A stretch of 64,000 nucleotides of DNA from Clostridiaceae bacterium UBA6085 (lineage in GTDB: Bacteria; Bacillota; Clostridia; Clostridiales; Clostridiaceae). Below are positions 36,125 through 44,956 of this stretch, in pieces. Below the pieces are notes generated by a model. The model saw only the letters and a program-made list of their open reading frames with translations. It was not told the origin of the DNA and did not search any database. The position numbers and the translations under genes were made by a program. Each line of letters begins with the position of its first letter. Position 1 is the stretch's first letter. The DNA lies in the NCBI GenBank assembly GCA_002428605.1, contig DIXH01000037.1:55895-119894 (forward strand), in the 5' to 3' direction.

Positions 36125-36598
36125 ATGAACACAGCACTATATTTGGTGGCAGGCGCTGCACTTGCCGTATCGTTCGTTAAAAGCAGGGAAAAGACCCGGA
36201 TGTCCCTCATGAAAGCCTGGAGATCCTTCGAGAACATACTTCCACAGTTCCTTTCGGTACTCATCATAATCGGGATAACGCTCTCGATCCTTACACCGGA
36301 GCAGATCTCAAGGATAATGGGCTCTGGTTCTGGCTGGTACGGAGTTGTGCTTGCGGCAGCTATTGGAGCAATTACACTGATACCCGGATTCATAGCGTTC
36401 CCACTTGCAGCAGCGCTCCTCAAGAGCGGAGCCGGCTACATGCAGATCGCCGCGTTCATATCGACACTCATGATGGTTGGAGTTGTGACTCTTCCGGTTG
36501 AGACAGGCTTCTTCGGGAAGAAGGCAGCGATCCTTCGAAATTCCATCGCATTCATATATTCATTCATAGTAGCTTTGGTTGTGGGGGGACTCATGTAA
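36125..36598 (+). CDS. Permease half-protein A (UPF0718/ArsP-like)
   Basis: A 157-residue membrane protein with about four hydrophobic helices and the segment GAITLIPGFIAFPLAAALL, seen in the predicted-permease family related to ArsP. The usual permease is ~300 residues with two such halves; here the halves are separate genes, this one N-terminal. GAGGAG lies before the ATG. Its stop overlaps the next start by one base. The substrate is unknown. Confidence 0.78.
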   Translation: MNTALYLVAGAALAVSFVKSREKTRMSLMKAWRSFENILPQFLSVLIIIGITLSILTPEQISRIMGSGSGWYGVVLAAAIGAITLIPGFIAFPLAAALLKSGAGYMQIAAFISTLMMVGVVTLPVETGFFGKKAAILRNSIAFIYSFIVALVVGGLM

Positions 36599-37143
36599 TG
36601 GAAAAGGGTAAGAAGTTTTTCAAAAGATACAAGGTATTCATCATACTTGCAGCGCTTAATCTTGTTATTGGCCTGATAAGCCCTGAGATCGGGTTGAAGT
36701 CCATTTCCCTCACAAAGAGCAACGTTTTGGAAATGCTTTCGATCATCCCTCCTGTTTTTGTCCTGCTGGGACTCCTTGATGTCTGGGTAAAGAGGGAGAC
36801 AATGGTGAAGTATATGGGGAAGGGATCAGGAATGGTCGGCGTACTCATTGCATTCTTCATAGGCTCTGCAGCTGCAGGGCCTCTCTATGCCGCATTCCCT
36901 GTCGCAGGAGTGCTTCTCAGGAAGGGCAGCAGCGTAACCAACGTCTACATCATGCTTGGTGCATGGTCTACGACAAAGATACCGCTTCTTCTATTCGAGG
37001 CATCCTCCATGGGGCTTAAGTTCACAGGTATAAGGTTTGGCATGAGCATAATCGGAATAACCGTAATAGCTGTTCTTATGGAAAAGCTTCTCCCGCAGGA
37101 GGAAAAGGACGAGATGGTGAGACGGGCAATGGAGAAGGCGTAA
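36598..37143 (+). CDS. Permease half-protein B (UPF0718/ArsP-like)
   Basis: A 181-residue membrane protein with four to five hydrophobic segments. FFIGSAAAGPLYAAFPVAGV is the counterpart of the PGFIAFPLAA segment in protein A, so the pair probably forms one transporter with inverted or duplicated symmetry. TAATG stop/start overlap with A implies coupled translation. The C-terminus is charged and cytoplasmic. Confidence 0.78.
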   Translation: MEKGKKFFKRYKVFIILAALNLVIGLISPEIGLKSISLTKSNVLEMLSIIPPVFVLLGLLDVWVKRETMVKYMGKGSGMVGVLIAFFIGSAAAGPLYAAFPVAGVLLRKGSSVTNVYIMLGAWSTTKIPLLLFEASSMGLKFTGIRFGMSIIGITVIAVLMEKLLPQEEKDEMVRRAMEKA

Positions 37144-37163
37144 GCCTATGGAGGAAGATTCAA

Positions 37164-37928
37164 ATGGTAGAGGTTAGAGGAGTAAGGATCGGCGAAGGGA
37201 GACCTAAGATATGTGTCCCGATAGTCGCCGGGGAAATTGAGGGTATAATTGAAGCTGCCAGGCTCATAGCAAGGTCCGAGGCGGACCTTGCCGAGTGGAG
37301 AGCGGACCTCTTCCAAGGACTTAAGGACCCAAAGAAGGTAATTGAGGTCCTTAAAGAACTGAGAAATGCCCTTGGTGAAAAGCCATTGATTTTCACTCTG
37401 AGGTCCACCCAGGAAGGCGGAGGAAGTGACTTGAGTTCAGAGCAGGCTTCAGGGCTTTTGCTGGAGGCTTCAGCCTCCGGAGATTGTGACCTCATCGACA
37501 TTGAGATGTTCTCATACGGTGGAAAGCTGAGGAAGGCTATAGATGAGGTAAGAGAGAATGGAGCTGGAATAGTCGGTTCCTATCACGATTTCAGGAAGAC
37601 ACCCGAAAAGGCTGAGATCATAAACCGTATGAAAGAAATCCTGGCATCAGGCGCTGACATCGCAAAGATTGCTGTCATGCCTAACTCCAGGAGGGATGTC
37701 CTTGAACTTCTTGATGCTTCTTTAACCCTAAATGAAGAGGACTCAGACAATACTATCATCTGCATATCCATGTCAGGCACTGGAGCGCTGTCCAGGGTAG
37801 CCGGAGAATTCTTCGGGTCCGCAGTGACCTTTGCTTCAATAGGTGAAGGCTCAGCTCCGGGGCAACTTGGAATAGATAGTCTTTCCGCTGTACAGGATAT
37901 CCTGCATGGCTGTATGACTAATAAGTAG
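37164..37928 (+). CDS. aroD: 3-Dehydroquinate dehydratase type I AroD
   Basis: A 254-residue shikimate-pathway enzyme that turns 3-dehydroquinate into 3-dehydroshikimate. Type I features are LAEWRADLF (substrate Glu/Arg), IVGSYHDFRKTP (catalytic His), DIAKIAVMP (Schiff-base Lys), and the late SAPGQLGIDSL. It follows the permease pair and is followed within 11 bp by an MFS gene, so all may be one transcript. No other aro gene is in view. Confidence 0.94.
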   Translation: MVEVRGVRIGEGRPKICVPIVAGEIEGIIEAARLIARSEADLAEWRADLFQGLKDPKKVIEVLKELRNALGEKPLIFTLRSTQEGGGSDLSSEQASGLLLEASASGDCDLIDIEMFSYGGKLRKAIDEVRENGAGIVGSYHDFRKTPEKAEIINRMKEILASGADIAKIAVMPNSRRDVLELLDASLTLNEEDSDNTIICISMSGTGALSRVAGEFFGSAVTFASIGEGSAPGQLGIDSLSAVQDILHGCMTNK

Positions 37929-37939
37929 GGGATGATTTT

Positions 37940-39106
37940 ATGTCAAATATTGTGCTCATAGGGCTGGTCAGCTTTTTCGTAGACATCAGCACTGAAATGG
38001 TCTACCCGATCATACCGCTTTACCTGACAGGGACATTCGGGGCTACGCCGGCGATAGTTGGTCTTGTCGAAGGTATAGCCGAGAGCCTCGCTAGTCTCCT
38101 GAAAGTACTCGGTGGGTACCTTTCAGACAGGTATAAGAAGAAGAAGAGGATAGCTTTCATCGGTTATTCAACTTCACTCCTCTACAAGATCGCACTTGTG
38201 CTGTCTTCGTCGTGGGGAGGCATTCTTGCTGCGAGGGTCATAGACAGGCTTGGGAAAGGCATAAGGACAAGCCCGAGGGATCTGCTCGTTGCAGAAAGTT
38301 CCGATAAGAACAAGCTGGGGTCTTCTTTCGGCCTGCATAAGGCTCTTGATATGGCTGGATCTGCTATAGGAATACTTCTTGCATATGTTTTTCTTAAGAC
38401 CACAACTGGGACGGGACAATACAAGACACTTTTCATGGTATCGATGATCCCGTCGTTCATAGGACTCGCGATTCTCCTCAAGGTAAAGGAAAAGGGCACT
38501 GCTGCAAAGAAGAAGGACATGGGTAATCTCATAGAAGGCTTCAGGAACCTTGACTCAAGGCTAAAGCTGTTTCTCATTACCGCGTTCGTCTTCACGCTGG
38601 GGAACTCATCCAATGCATTCCTCCTTTTGAGGGCAAGGGATGCGGGCTATGACTCTGCAACTGTCGTACTCCTTTACTTCGTATACAATGTCGTATCGTC
38701 ATTGCTGGCGCTGCCGCTCGGGAAGCTTTCCGACAAGGTAGGAAGAAGAAAACTGCTCGTTGCAGGATATCTTGTGTTCGGTGCGGTTTACACCGGCTTT
38801 GCAGTTGCAACCTCCAAATATATGGTGGCATCCCTGTTTGCATTCTATGGTGTTTATACCGCTATGACCGCGGGAGTGGAGAGGGCTCTGGTATCTGAGC
38901 TTGCACCTGCGAGCCTCAAGGGTACGGTTCTTGGATTGCACTCGACCCTGGTGGGAGTGGCGCTGCTTCCGGCCTCAATCGTTGCAGGGCTGCTCTGGGA
39001 CGGTATCGGCCCGAGTGCTCCATTCTTTTTCGGAGGTTCACTTGCGATTGCTTCAGCCATTGCTCTCTTCTTCATCTTAAGGGACGATAGCGTGAAATCG
39101 GTCTGA
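37940..39106 (+). CDS. Major facilitator superfamily transporter
   Basis: A 388-residue 12-helix carrier. Loop 2-3 motif A-like segments are GGYLSDRYKKKKR and, in the second half, LGKLSDKVGRRK. IDRLGKGIRTSPRDLL is typical of a subgroup of MFS proteins found in bacteria and archaea. Its start is 11 bp after aroD, behind GGGGATGA. The substrate is unknown; linkage to aroD allows a shikimate- or quinate-type solute, but that is a guess. Confidence 0.86.
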   Translation: MSNIVLIGLVSFFVDISTEMVYPIIPLYLTGTFGATPAIVGLVEGIAESLASLLKVLGGYLSDRYKKKKRIAFIGYSTSLLYKIALVLSSSWGGILAARVIDRLGKGIRTSPRDLLVAESSDKNKLGSSFGLHKALDMAGSAIGILLAYVFLKTTTGTGQYKTLFMVSMIPSFIGLAILLKVKEKGTAAKKKDMGNLIEGFRNLDSRLKLFLITAFVFTLGNSSNAFLLLRARDAGYDSATVVLLYFVYNVVSSLLALPLGKLSDKVGRRKLLVAGYLVFGAVYTGFAVATSKYMVASLFAFYGVYTAMTAGVERALVSELAPASLKGTVLGLHSTLVGVALLPASIVAGLLWDGIGPSAPFFFGGSLAIASAIALFFILRDDSVKSV

Positions 39107-39198
39107 CAGAATGACATCCATGCGGCTGAAGATATCTTAAATGGAAGCCTTAAATGCCTAATTGGCAAATCCACATCAGATTGAAATTAGAAAAGACG

Positions 39199-39233
39199 AG
39201 AAGGGACCGGTTTTCGGTCCCTTCTGTCTGTTT
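39199..39233. terminator. Bidirectional terminator
   Basis: An 11-bp perfect stem (AGAAGGGACCG/CGGTCCCTTCT) with a 5-nt loop, between the convergent MFS and hydA genes. Confidence 0.85.
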
Positions 39234-39268
39234 TAGGGTTTCATTGTTATTTCTATGTGCCTCTGCTT

Positions 39269-41014
39269 TTAGATCATCTCTCTTGGGACATAGTGGGTGT
39301 GGAGCAGCTCGTGGGCTTTTTCACCATAGGGTTCTCCCATGTATTCCCTGTAAAGCTTCATGACCATTTCGTTCTCGTGGGATTTTCTCTTTGGCTTTCC
39401 TGCATCCTCCTTGTAGATAGCTTCCTGTCTCTTCCTTATGATATCCATGTCTCCATGGTGGAAGGGCTGTCCGCCTCCGCCTATGCAGCCTCCGGGACAT
39501 GCCATTATCTCTATTGCCTGGAACTCGCATTCTCCGCGTCTAATGCTCTCAAGGAGCTTCCTGGCATTTCCAAGTCCATGGGCGATTCCGATGTTAAGCT
39601 CCATGTCCTTGATCTTTACCTTTGCCGACCTGACGCCTTCAAGACCTCTTAGCTGCTTGAAATCGACCTCCTTAAGGTCCTCACCCGTAAGCCAGTCATA
39701 TGCTGTCCTTACAGCAGCCTCTATTACTCCGCCTGAGGCTCCGAATATTACTGAGGCTCCTGTGCTTTCGCCAAGGAGACTGTCGAATTCGCCATCAGGA
39801 AGCGTTGAAAAATCTATGCCTGCTTCTCTCAGCATATATCCAAGCTCTCTTGTTGTTACTACCCAGTCGACCTCATGTAGTCCGTCCATGAAAAGCTCTT
39901 CCCTCTGTATCTCGGCCTTCTTCGCGATGCATGGCATTACTGATACAACGACGATGTCCTTTGGATCGATACCCATCTTCTCGGCATAGTAGGATTTGAC
40001 AACAGAACCCATCATCATCTGAGGGGATTTGCAGGTTGAAGGTATATCGAGCATATCAGGGAACTGGTATTCGAAGAACCTGACCCATGCTGGGCAGCAG
40101 CTTGTGAGTATCGGAAGCTTTCCGCCGTGCTCGATCCTGTGGACCAGCTCGGAAGCCTCTTCAATTATTGTAAGGTCAGCTGCCCAGTCAGTATCGAATA
40201 CTCCATCGAAGCCCATTCTCCTGAAGGCAGTTGCAAGCTGACCTGTTGAGATAGTTCCTGGCTCCATTCCGAACATCTCACCGATTGCAACCCTTACAGC
40301 CGGAGCCACCTGCACCACAACGTGCTTTCTTGGATCCTGAAGGGCTGTCCATACCTTGTGTGTGGTGTTTACTGCTGAAAGTGCTCCTGTAGGGCATACT
40401 GCAACACACTGGCCGCAGAAAGTGCAGGATGTGTCCACCATGTCCAGGTTGAATGCAGGGCCGACAAATGAATCGAAGCCTCTTGATACGGCAGAAAGTA
40501 TGCCGCAGGTCTGGACCTCGTTGCACATGGTCTCGCACCTTCTGCACATTACGCACTTGTCAGGATCCTTTACCAGGGCGAAGGATGATTTGTCTATTGG
40601 CCTGTCCTTCTTTTCTCCTGTATATGTTATCTCATGTATGGCAAGCTTCTGGGCAAGAGCCTGAAGCTCGCATTCAAGGTTCTTCCTGCAGGTCAGGCAT
40701 TCGAACGGATGGTTTGAAAGCAGCAGCTCAAGGTTGAGCCTTCTGGCTGCAACTGCCTTCAGCGAATCTGTCCTTATGTCCATACCTTCAGTGACGACCT
40801 CAGAGCATGCAGGCGCAAGGGGTGCCCTTCCGGCAATCTCCACTACGCATACTCTGCAGGAGGCTGTCCTGTTGACTATTCCGAAGCCCTCCAGGTTCAG
40901 ATGGCAAAGGGTCGGGATGTCAGCATTGACGAGCTTCGACGCTTCCAGTATGGTGATCCCCTTGTCGACTGCAAGGTCAACGCCGTTTATCTTGATATTC
41001 ACTTTATCACTCAT
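39269..41014 (-). CDS. hydA: [FeFe]-hydrogenase catalytic subunit HydA
   Basis: A 581-residue hydrogenase. The N-terminus has a 2Fe-2S domain (CHLNLEGFGIVNRTASCRVC), a His-Cys 4Fe-4S site (HPFECLTCRKNLEC), and two 4Fe-4S motifs (CVMCRRCETMC, CTFCGQCVAVCP). The H-cluster motifs are complete: L1 TSCCPAW (~303), L2 MPCIAKKAE (~358), L3 EIMACPGGCIGGGGQP (~503). With HydB and HydC it forms the trimeric, probably electron-bifurcating, NADH/ferredoxin hydrogenase seen in Thermotoga and many Clostridia. Confidence 0.96.
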   Translation of the reverse strand: MSDKVNIKINGVDLAVDKGITILEASKLVNADIPTLCHLNLEGFGIVNRTASCRVCVVEIAGRAPLAPACSEVVTEGMDIRTDSLKAVAARRLNLELLLSNHPFECLTCRKNLECELQALAQKLAIHEITYTGEKKDRPIDKSSFALVKDPDKCVMCRRCETMCNEVQTCGILSAVSRGFDSFVGPAFNLDMVDTSCTFCGQCVAVCPTGALSAVNTTHKVWTALQDPRKHVVVQVAPAVRVAIGEMFGMEPGTISTGQLATAFRRMGFDGVFDTDWAADLTIIEEASELVHRIEHGGKLPILTSCCPAWVRFFEYQFPDMLDIPSTCKSPQMMMGSVVKSYYAEKMGIDPKDIVVVSVMPCIAKKAEIQREELFMDGLHEVDWVVTTRELGYMLREAGIDFSTLPDGEFDSLLGESTGASVIFGASGGVIEAAVRTAYDWLTGEDLKEVDFKQLRGLEGVRSAKVKIKDMELNIGIAHGLGNARKLLESIRRGECEFQAIEIMACPGGCIGGGGQPFHHGDMDIIRKRQEAIYKEDAGKPKRKSHENEMVMKLYREYMGEPYGEKAHELLHTHYVPREMI

Positions 41015-41024
41015 CGTTTTTCAC

Positions 41025-42887
41025 CTACCCTCTGTTGATCGCATTGAACTTGCAGGTATCGAAGCATAATCCGCAGGATATGCACAGGTTCATGTCGATG
41101 ATGTGTATCTGTTTCGGGTGTCCTGTTATCGCACCAACCGGGCAGACTCTTCTGCAGGCTGTGCAGCCCACGCACTTGTCTGGAAGTATCCAGTACTTGA
41201 ACAGGCCCTTGCATGACCCGGTAGGGCATTTCTTGTCTTCAACATGGGCTCTGTATTCCTCTTCAAAATACTTCATTGTGCTGAGTACCGGATTCGGTGC
41301 AGTCTGTCCCAGTCCGCAAAGCGCTGAGATCTTGATGTTGTTTGCAAGCCTGTCCAGCTTATGAAGCACATCAGGTTCGGCCTTGCCCTTTGTAATCCTG
41401 TCGAGGATCTCATACATCCTCTTTGTCCCGATCCTGCACGGGGTGCACTTTCCGCAGGATTCGTCCATGGTGAACTGGAGGTAGAACTTTGCAATGTCGA
41501 CCATGCAGTTGTCCTCATCCATTACGATCATTCCGCCGGAGCCCATCATGGTGCCTATGGCTCTCAATGTCTCGTATTCAATAGGGGTGTCTAGATTCTC
41601 AGTGGAGATGACTCCTCCTGAAGGTCCTCCAGTCTGTACTGCCTTGAATTCCTTCCCGTTTGCCATGCCTCCGCCTATATCGTATATTATCTCGCGAAGA
41701 GTGGTACCCATAGGAACCTCTACAAGACCTACATTCTTTACTTTCCCGACCAATGCGAATACCTTTGTGCCCTTGGATTTTTCAGTTCCAATGCTTGAGA
41801 ACCAGCGGGATCCGTTCAGTATTATCTGCGGCACATTGGCAAGGGTCTCAACATTGTTTACTGTCGTAGGCTTCTTCTTGTAACCCTGTACAGAAGGATA
41901 AGGAGGCTTCTTTGTCGGTTCTCCGCGCTTTCCTTCAACGGAATGTATAAGCGCAGTTTCCTCGCCGCATACGAATGCTCCGGCGCCCAGCCTCATCTCG
42001 ATATCGAAGTCGAATCCGCTTCCCATTATGTTCTTGCCTAGGAATCCCATTTCCCTCGACTGTGCCATTGCAATGTTAAGCCTTTCAATGGCAAGAGGAT
42101 ACTCTGCCCTTATGTATATTATCCCGTGGTTTGCTCCAGTCGCATATCCTCCGATGGTAAGACCCTCAAGTACGCAGTGGGGGTCACCCTCCAGGACAGA
42201 CCTGTCCATGTACGCACCCGGATCTCCTTCATCAGCATTGCAGATCATGTATTTCTCGTTTCCAGGCTGGTCGAAGGTAGCCTGCCATTTAAGTCCTGTT
42301 GGGAATCCGCCGCCTCCTCTTCCTCGAAGGCCGCTTTCCTTTAGGATGTCAATTACACCCTGCGGCTTGTAGTCCCGAAGGACTTTGGCAAGAGCTTCAT
42401 AGCCGTCGAATGCGATGTATTCACTTATCATCTCCGGGTCAACACTTCCACAGTTCTTCAAGGCAATCCTCAGCTGCCGTTTCTTCGCCTTGATTGGATC
42501 AGTCCTGTTGAAGCTCATATTGACTACCTTCTCTTCAACTACTTCACCCTTGGCAAGGTGCTTTTCAACTATTTCACGTCCCGCTTCCTCATCAACATAG
42601 CCATAATAAACAGGTACCTTCCCTGGCACATTTATCTGTACTGTTGGTTCGCAGTAGCACGAGCCGATGCAGCCAACCTTGACCATCCTAATGTCTTCAA
42701 GTCCAAGCTCTGCAATTTTTTCCTCTATGGCGACATAGGTTTCTTTTCCGCCTGCGGCTATACCGCAGGTGGCAAGTCCCACCAGCACTTCAGTTACCTT
42801 GCCTTTTCCTCCTCCGGTCTCGCGTAGCGAGCGAACGTCTGTCAGTGATTTTTTGATCTCTCTGAGTTCATCAATACTATTGATCAT
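41025..42887 (-). CDS. hydB: Bifurcating hydrogenase subunit HydB (NuoF-like)
   Basis: About 620 residues. An N-terminal thioredoxin-like 2Fe-2S domain (LATCGIAAGGKE and GCIGSCYCEP) precedes the NuoF core. The core has the FMN/NADH glycine-rich loop GLRGRGGGGFPTGLKW, CNADEGDPGAYMDR, and the 4Fe-4S motif ESCGKCTPCRIGT. The C-terminus adds two ferredoxin clusters (CVGCTACRRVCP, CISCGLCFDTC). The N-terminal fusion does the work of a separate HndB. I prefer ATG 42887 (GGGAGAG 8 nt before it) over GTG 42896, which would overlap hydC by 4 bp. Confidence 0.95.
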   Translation of the reverse strand: MINSIDELREIKKSLTDVRSLRETGGGKGKVTEVLVGLATCGIAAGGKETYVAIEEKIAELGLEDIRMVKVGCIGSCYCEPTVQINVPGKVPVYYGYVDEEAGREIVEKHLAKGEVVEEKVVNMSFNRTDPIKAKKRQLRIALKNCGSVDPEMISEYIAFDGYEALAKVLRDYKPQGVIDILKESGLRGRGGGGFPTGLKWQATFDQPGNEKYMICNADEGDPGAYMDRSVLEGDPHCVLEGLTIGGYATGANHGIIYIRAEYPLAIERLNIAMAQSREMGFLGKNIMGSGFDFDIEMRLGAGAFVCGEETALIHSVEGKRGEPTKKPPYPSVQGYKKKPTTVNNVETLANVPQIILNGSRWFSSIGTEKSKGTKVFALVGKVKNVGLVEVPMGTTLREIIYDIGGGMANGKEFKAVQTGGPSGGVISTENLDTPIEYETLRAIGTMMGSGGMIVMDEDNCMVDIAKFYLQFTMDESCGKCTPCRIGTKRMYEILDRITKGKAEPDVLHKLDRLANNIKISALCGLGQTAPNPVLSTMKYFEEEYRAHVEDKKCPTGSCKGLFKYWILPDKCVGCTACRRVCPVGAITGHPKQIHIIDMNLCISCGLCFDTCKFNAINRG

Positions 42888-42892
42888 ATGGA

Positions 42893-43396
42893 TCACTCTC
42901 CCCTATAAGTGTTGATGACAGTCTTGACGGTGTCCTCTGTCATGTGTCCAAAGACCTTGCCATCAACCATCAAGGCGGGCGCCAGACCGCAAGCGCCAAT
43001 GCACCTGACCTCGTTAAGGGTGAACTTGTTGTCTTCGGTAGTCTCTCCGAAGCCTATCTTCAGTTCCCGCTTCAGGGTCTCCCTGACTGCTTCAGCACCC
43101 TTGACGAAGCAGGCGGTACCCATACATACGCTGATTGTGTGCTCACCACGCCTAGTCTCTGTGAAATAGTGATAGAAGCTTACGACACCGAAGACCTTGG
43201 AGGCGGGGACACGGATCTTCCTTGCTATATGGAGCTGGAGTTCTCTCGGCAGGTAACCGAATATGCTCTGTCCCTTGTGAAGGATATGGATCAGCATGCC
43301 TTCCTTGTCGTCAAGGCTTTCGATGTAGGCGTCGAGTTCAGCAAGTTTTTCGTCAGTCAGCAGCTTATGAACCGGATTTTCCTTGATAATTTCCAT
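42893..43396 (-). CDS. hydC: Bifurcating hydrogenase subunit HydC (NuoE-like)
   Basis: A 167-residue thioredoxin-like 2Fe-2S protein with the four ligands in SVCMGTACFVKGAE and CIGACGLAPALMV. The N-terminal helical part (LLIHILHKGQSIFGYLPREL-like segment) is typical of NuoE/HndA. It is the first gene of hydCBA. A GAGGGCGAG site lies before the ATG. Confidence 0.94.
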   Translation of the reverse strand: MEIIKENPVHKLLTDEKLAELDAYIESLDDKEGMLIHILHKGQSIFGYLPRELQLHIARKIRVPASKVFGVVSFYHYFTETRRGEHTISVCMGTACFVKGAEAVRETLKRELKIGFGETTEDNKFTLNEVRCIGACGLAPALMVDGKVFGHMTEDTVKTVINTYRGE

Positions 43397-43831
43397 ACAC
43401 TCGCCCTCTCATCATAGATTTATCCATATCTCTGTTTTAACATTTATAGAAAACGTTGTCAAATAATTAACAGATAATTACGAATAATAAAATATAATCA
43501 TATTCAATTTGCACTATGTAAGATTTTAAGCACTGTAGTTGTAGAAAATCGAACACTTGAAATTAAGGGAAAATCGTTGAATAAGAATGGATATCCAAGT
43601 GATTGGAAAGGATTCTAAGAATAGGGGTTTGGAATCAAAATGAAATTGAATTATGACAAACTGTCAAAAACATCAGATAAATTTGTATCAAGAAAGGATG
43701 ACTATTGAATAAGAGAAGGGTATAAATATATTTTGCCCGGAAATGAAAATTGACGCCCGGATAGCCGCCATAGGTAATTTTCAGGCGGAATCGGCTGTCA
43801 ATGCTGTTCATGCTATTAAGTTACGGATCTG
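43397..43831. other. AT-rich region upstream of hydCBA
   Basis: No credible gene. On the minus strand TTGACA (complement ~43457-43462) lies ~65 bp before hydC and could be its -35, although a matching -10 is weak (TAAAAC at 17 bp). It overlaps GAAAACGTTGTCA (43449-43461), a near match to a CcpA cre site. The rest, up to the nucleotidase stop, shows nothing I can name. Confidence 0.45.
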
Positions 43832-44422
43832 TCAAAGGACGAGTTCAAGTGAGTCGTACATTACCGAGTATTCAGCTATAAAACGGTCGACCTGGTACCA
43901 GTGCTTAAGCCTTGTCACGTTTGACGGTAGTGGCCCCTTGTTGTAGCTGCAGTCGATCAGTATGACATCGTATCCTGCTTCAGAGAGCTGAAGTGCGTTC
44001 TCATACCTGTCTTCGATAAAGATGTCGCACGCAAGCTCCGCTGCCTTGCCTGCCTTGTCGTGGCTGCCAAGAAGTGAGATGGAATCAAGGGCAATGTTGT
44101 GGCTCTTCAGCCATTCGATGCTTACATCCTTCATTCTCTTGTCTCTTGCTGTGACGAAATGTATATAGTGAGTAAGATGATGCCTTCTTATTACTTCTGT
44201 AACTCCCGACCTAATTCTGGCTCCCCTATGAAGTTCTTCGCCGAATTCGTCGTAAAATCTGTCATAATCTCCAGGCAGCAGTCCCATAGCCTCTTCAATG
44301 TCATAAACCCTTATTTCTCTTGGCTTCAGGTTCTTTCCAAAATAGGAGTTGGCCTTATCCAGCCAGTAGAATGGCTCTGTAACTGTTCCGTCGATGTCTA
44401 TGCATATGTTTAAATTCTTCAA
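43832..44422 (-). CDS. HAD-type 5'(3')-nucleotidase (NT5C-like)
   Basis: A 196-residue HAD hydrolase of the deoxyribonucleotidase NT5C type. It has ICIDIDGTVTEP (nucleophile Asp pair) at the N-terminus, IHFVTARDKRM (motif II region) and CDIFIEDRYENALQL (motif IV acidic residues). Close relatives occur as single genes in Firmicutes. It is transcribed toward the hydrogenase operon but separated by 435 bp, so it is probably a separate transcript. Confidence 0.86.
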   Translation of the reverse strand: MKNLNICIDIDGTVTEPFYWLDKANSYFGKNLKPREIRVYDIEEAMGLLPGDYDRFYDEFGEELHRGARIRSGVTEVIRRHHLTHYIHFVTARDKRMKDVSIEWLKSHNIALDSISLLGSHDKAGKAAELACDIFIEDRYENALQLSEAGYDVILIDCSYNKGPLPSNVTRLKHWYQVDRFIAEYSVMYDSLELVL

Positions 44423-44956
44423 TATTTTTCACCCCCTTTCTGTTGTTTCTTCTATTATATTGCATTCATGTAAAGAAAAGGGTGTTTTCATGTAAATGTT
44501 GTGTAAATTTTCAGAAGTTTTCATAAATACAGCTTTTCATATGTCTATCCCCAAAATTATGAAAGCGGCATCCATGGTATTCCTATTTTTATCTCCTTGA
44601 CGGAATGTAATAACCCTTCTTATGATTGAAGTCAATTTTATAGAGAGATAGATTTAATTCGTTAAGACATATGATACACGGCGTTTAGTTGATAATCGTT
44701 TTCGAATAAATAAAAATAAACGAAATTGAACAATTTTAAATGAAATAGTGCTTGAAAACGTTATTTATTTGTGTATAATAGCAAGTAGTAGAGATAATCG
44801 TTCAAAAAAACAGCAAGTTATTAAGTGATGTCGCTCGAATGTATTCACTAAATGACAGTAGGATCATGGCAACATAAGTTTGAAAAGGAAATGTTTAAAA
44901 ACGGTAAAATCTGCTGAATCTTTTTCTATCAATCAAAATTCAAGGGGGAAACAAAA
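44423..44956 (+). other. Long AT-rich leader region of the TRAP cluster
   Basis: No ORF is credible. It holds the promoter at 44752-44779 and a ~170-nt untranslated leader with a loose AGTGA/TCACT inverted repeat near 44825-44850. I see no recognised riboswitch. Confidence 0.5.
44752..44779 (+). promoter_or_regulatory. Promoter of the TRAP transporter operon, with cre-like site
   Basis: TTGAAA (44752-44757) and TATAAT (44774-44779), 16 bp apart. The -35 overlaps TGAAAACGTTAT, which matches the left part of the CcpA cre consensus but lacks the final CA. Catabolite repression is possible. Confidence 0.68.

Noticed and set aside
43743..43946. 67-residue plus-strand frame before and over the nucleotidase end
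   Set aside because: Overlaps the 3' end of a clear HAD gene and has no binding site or family match.
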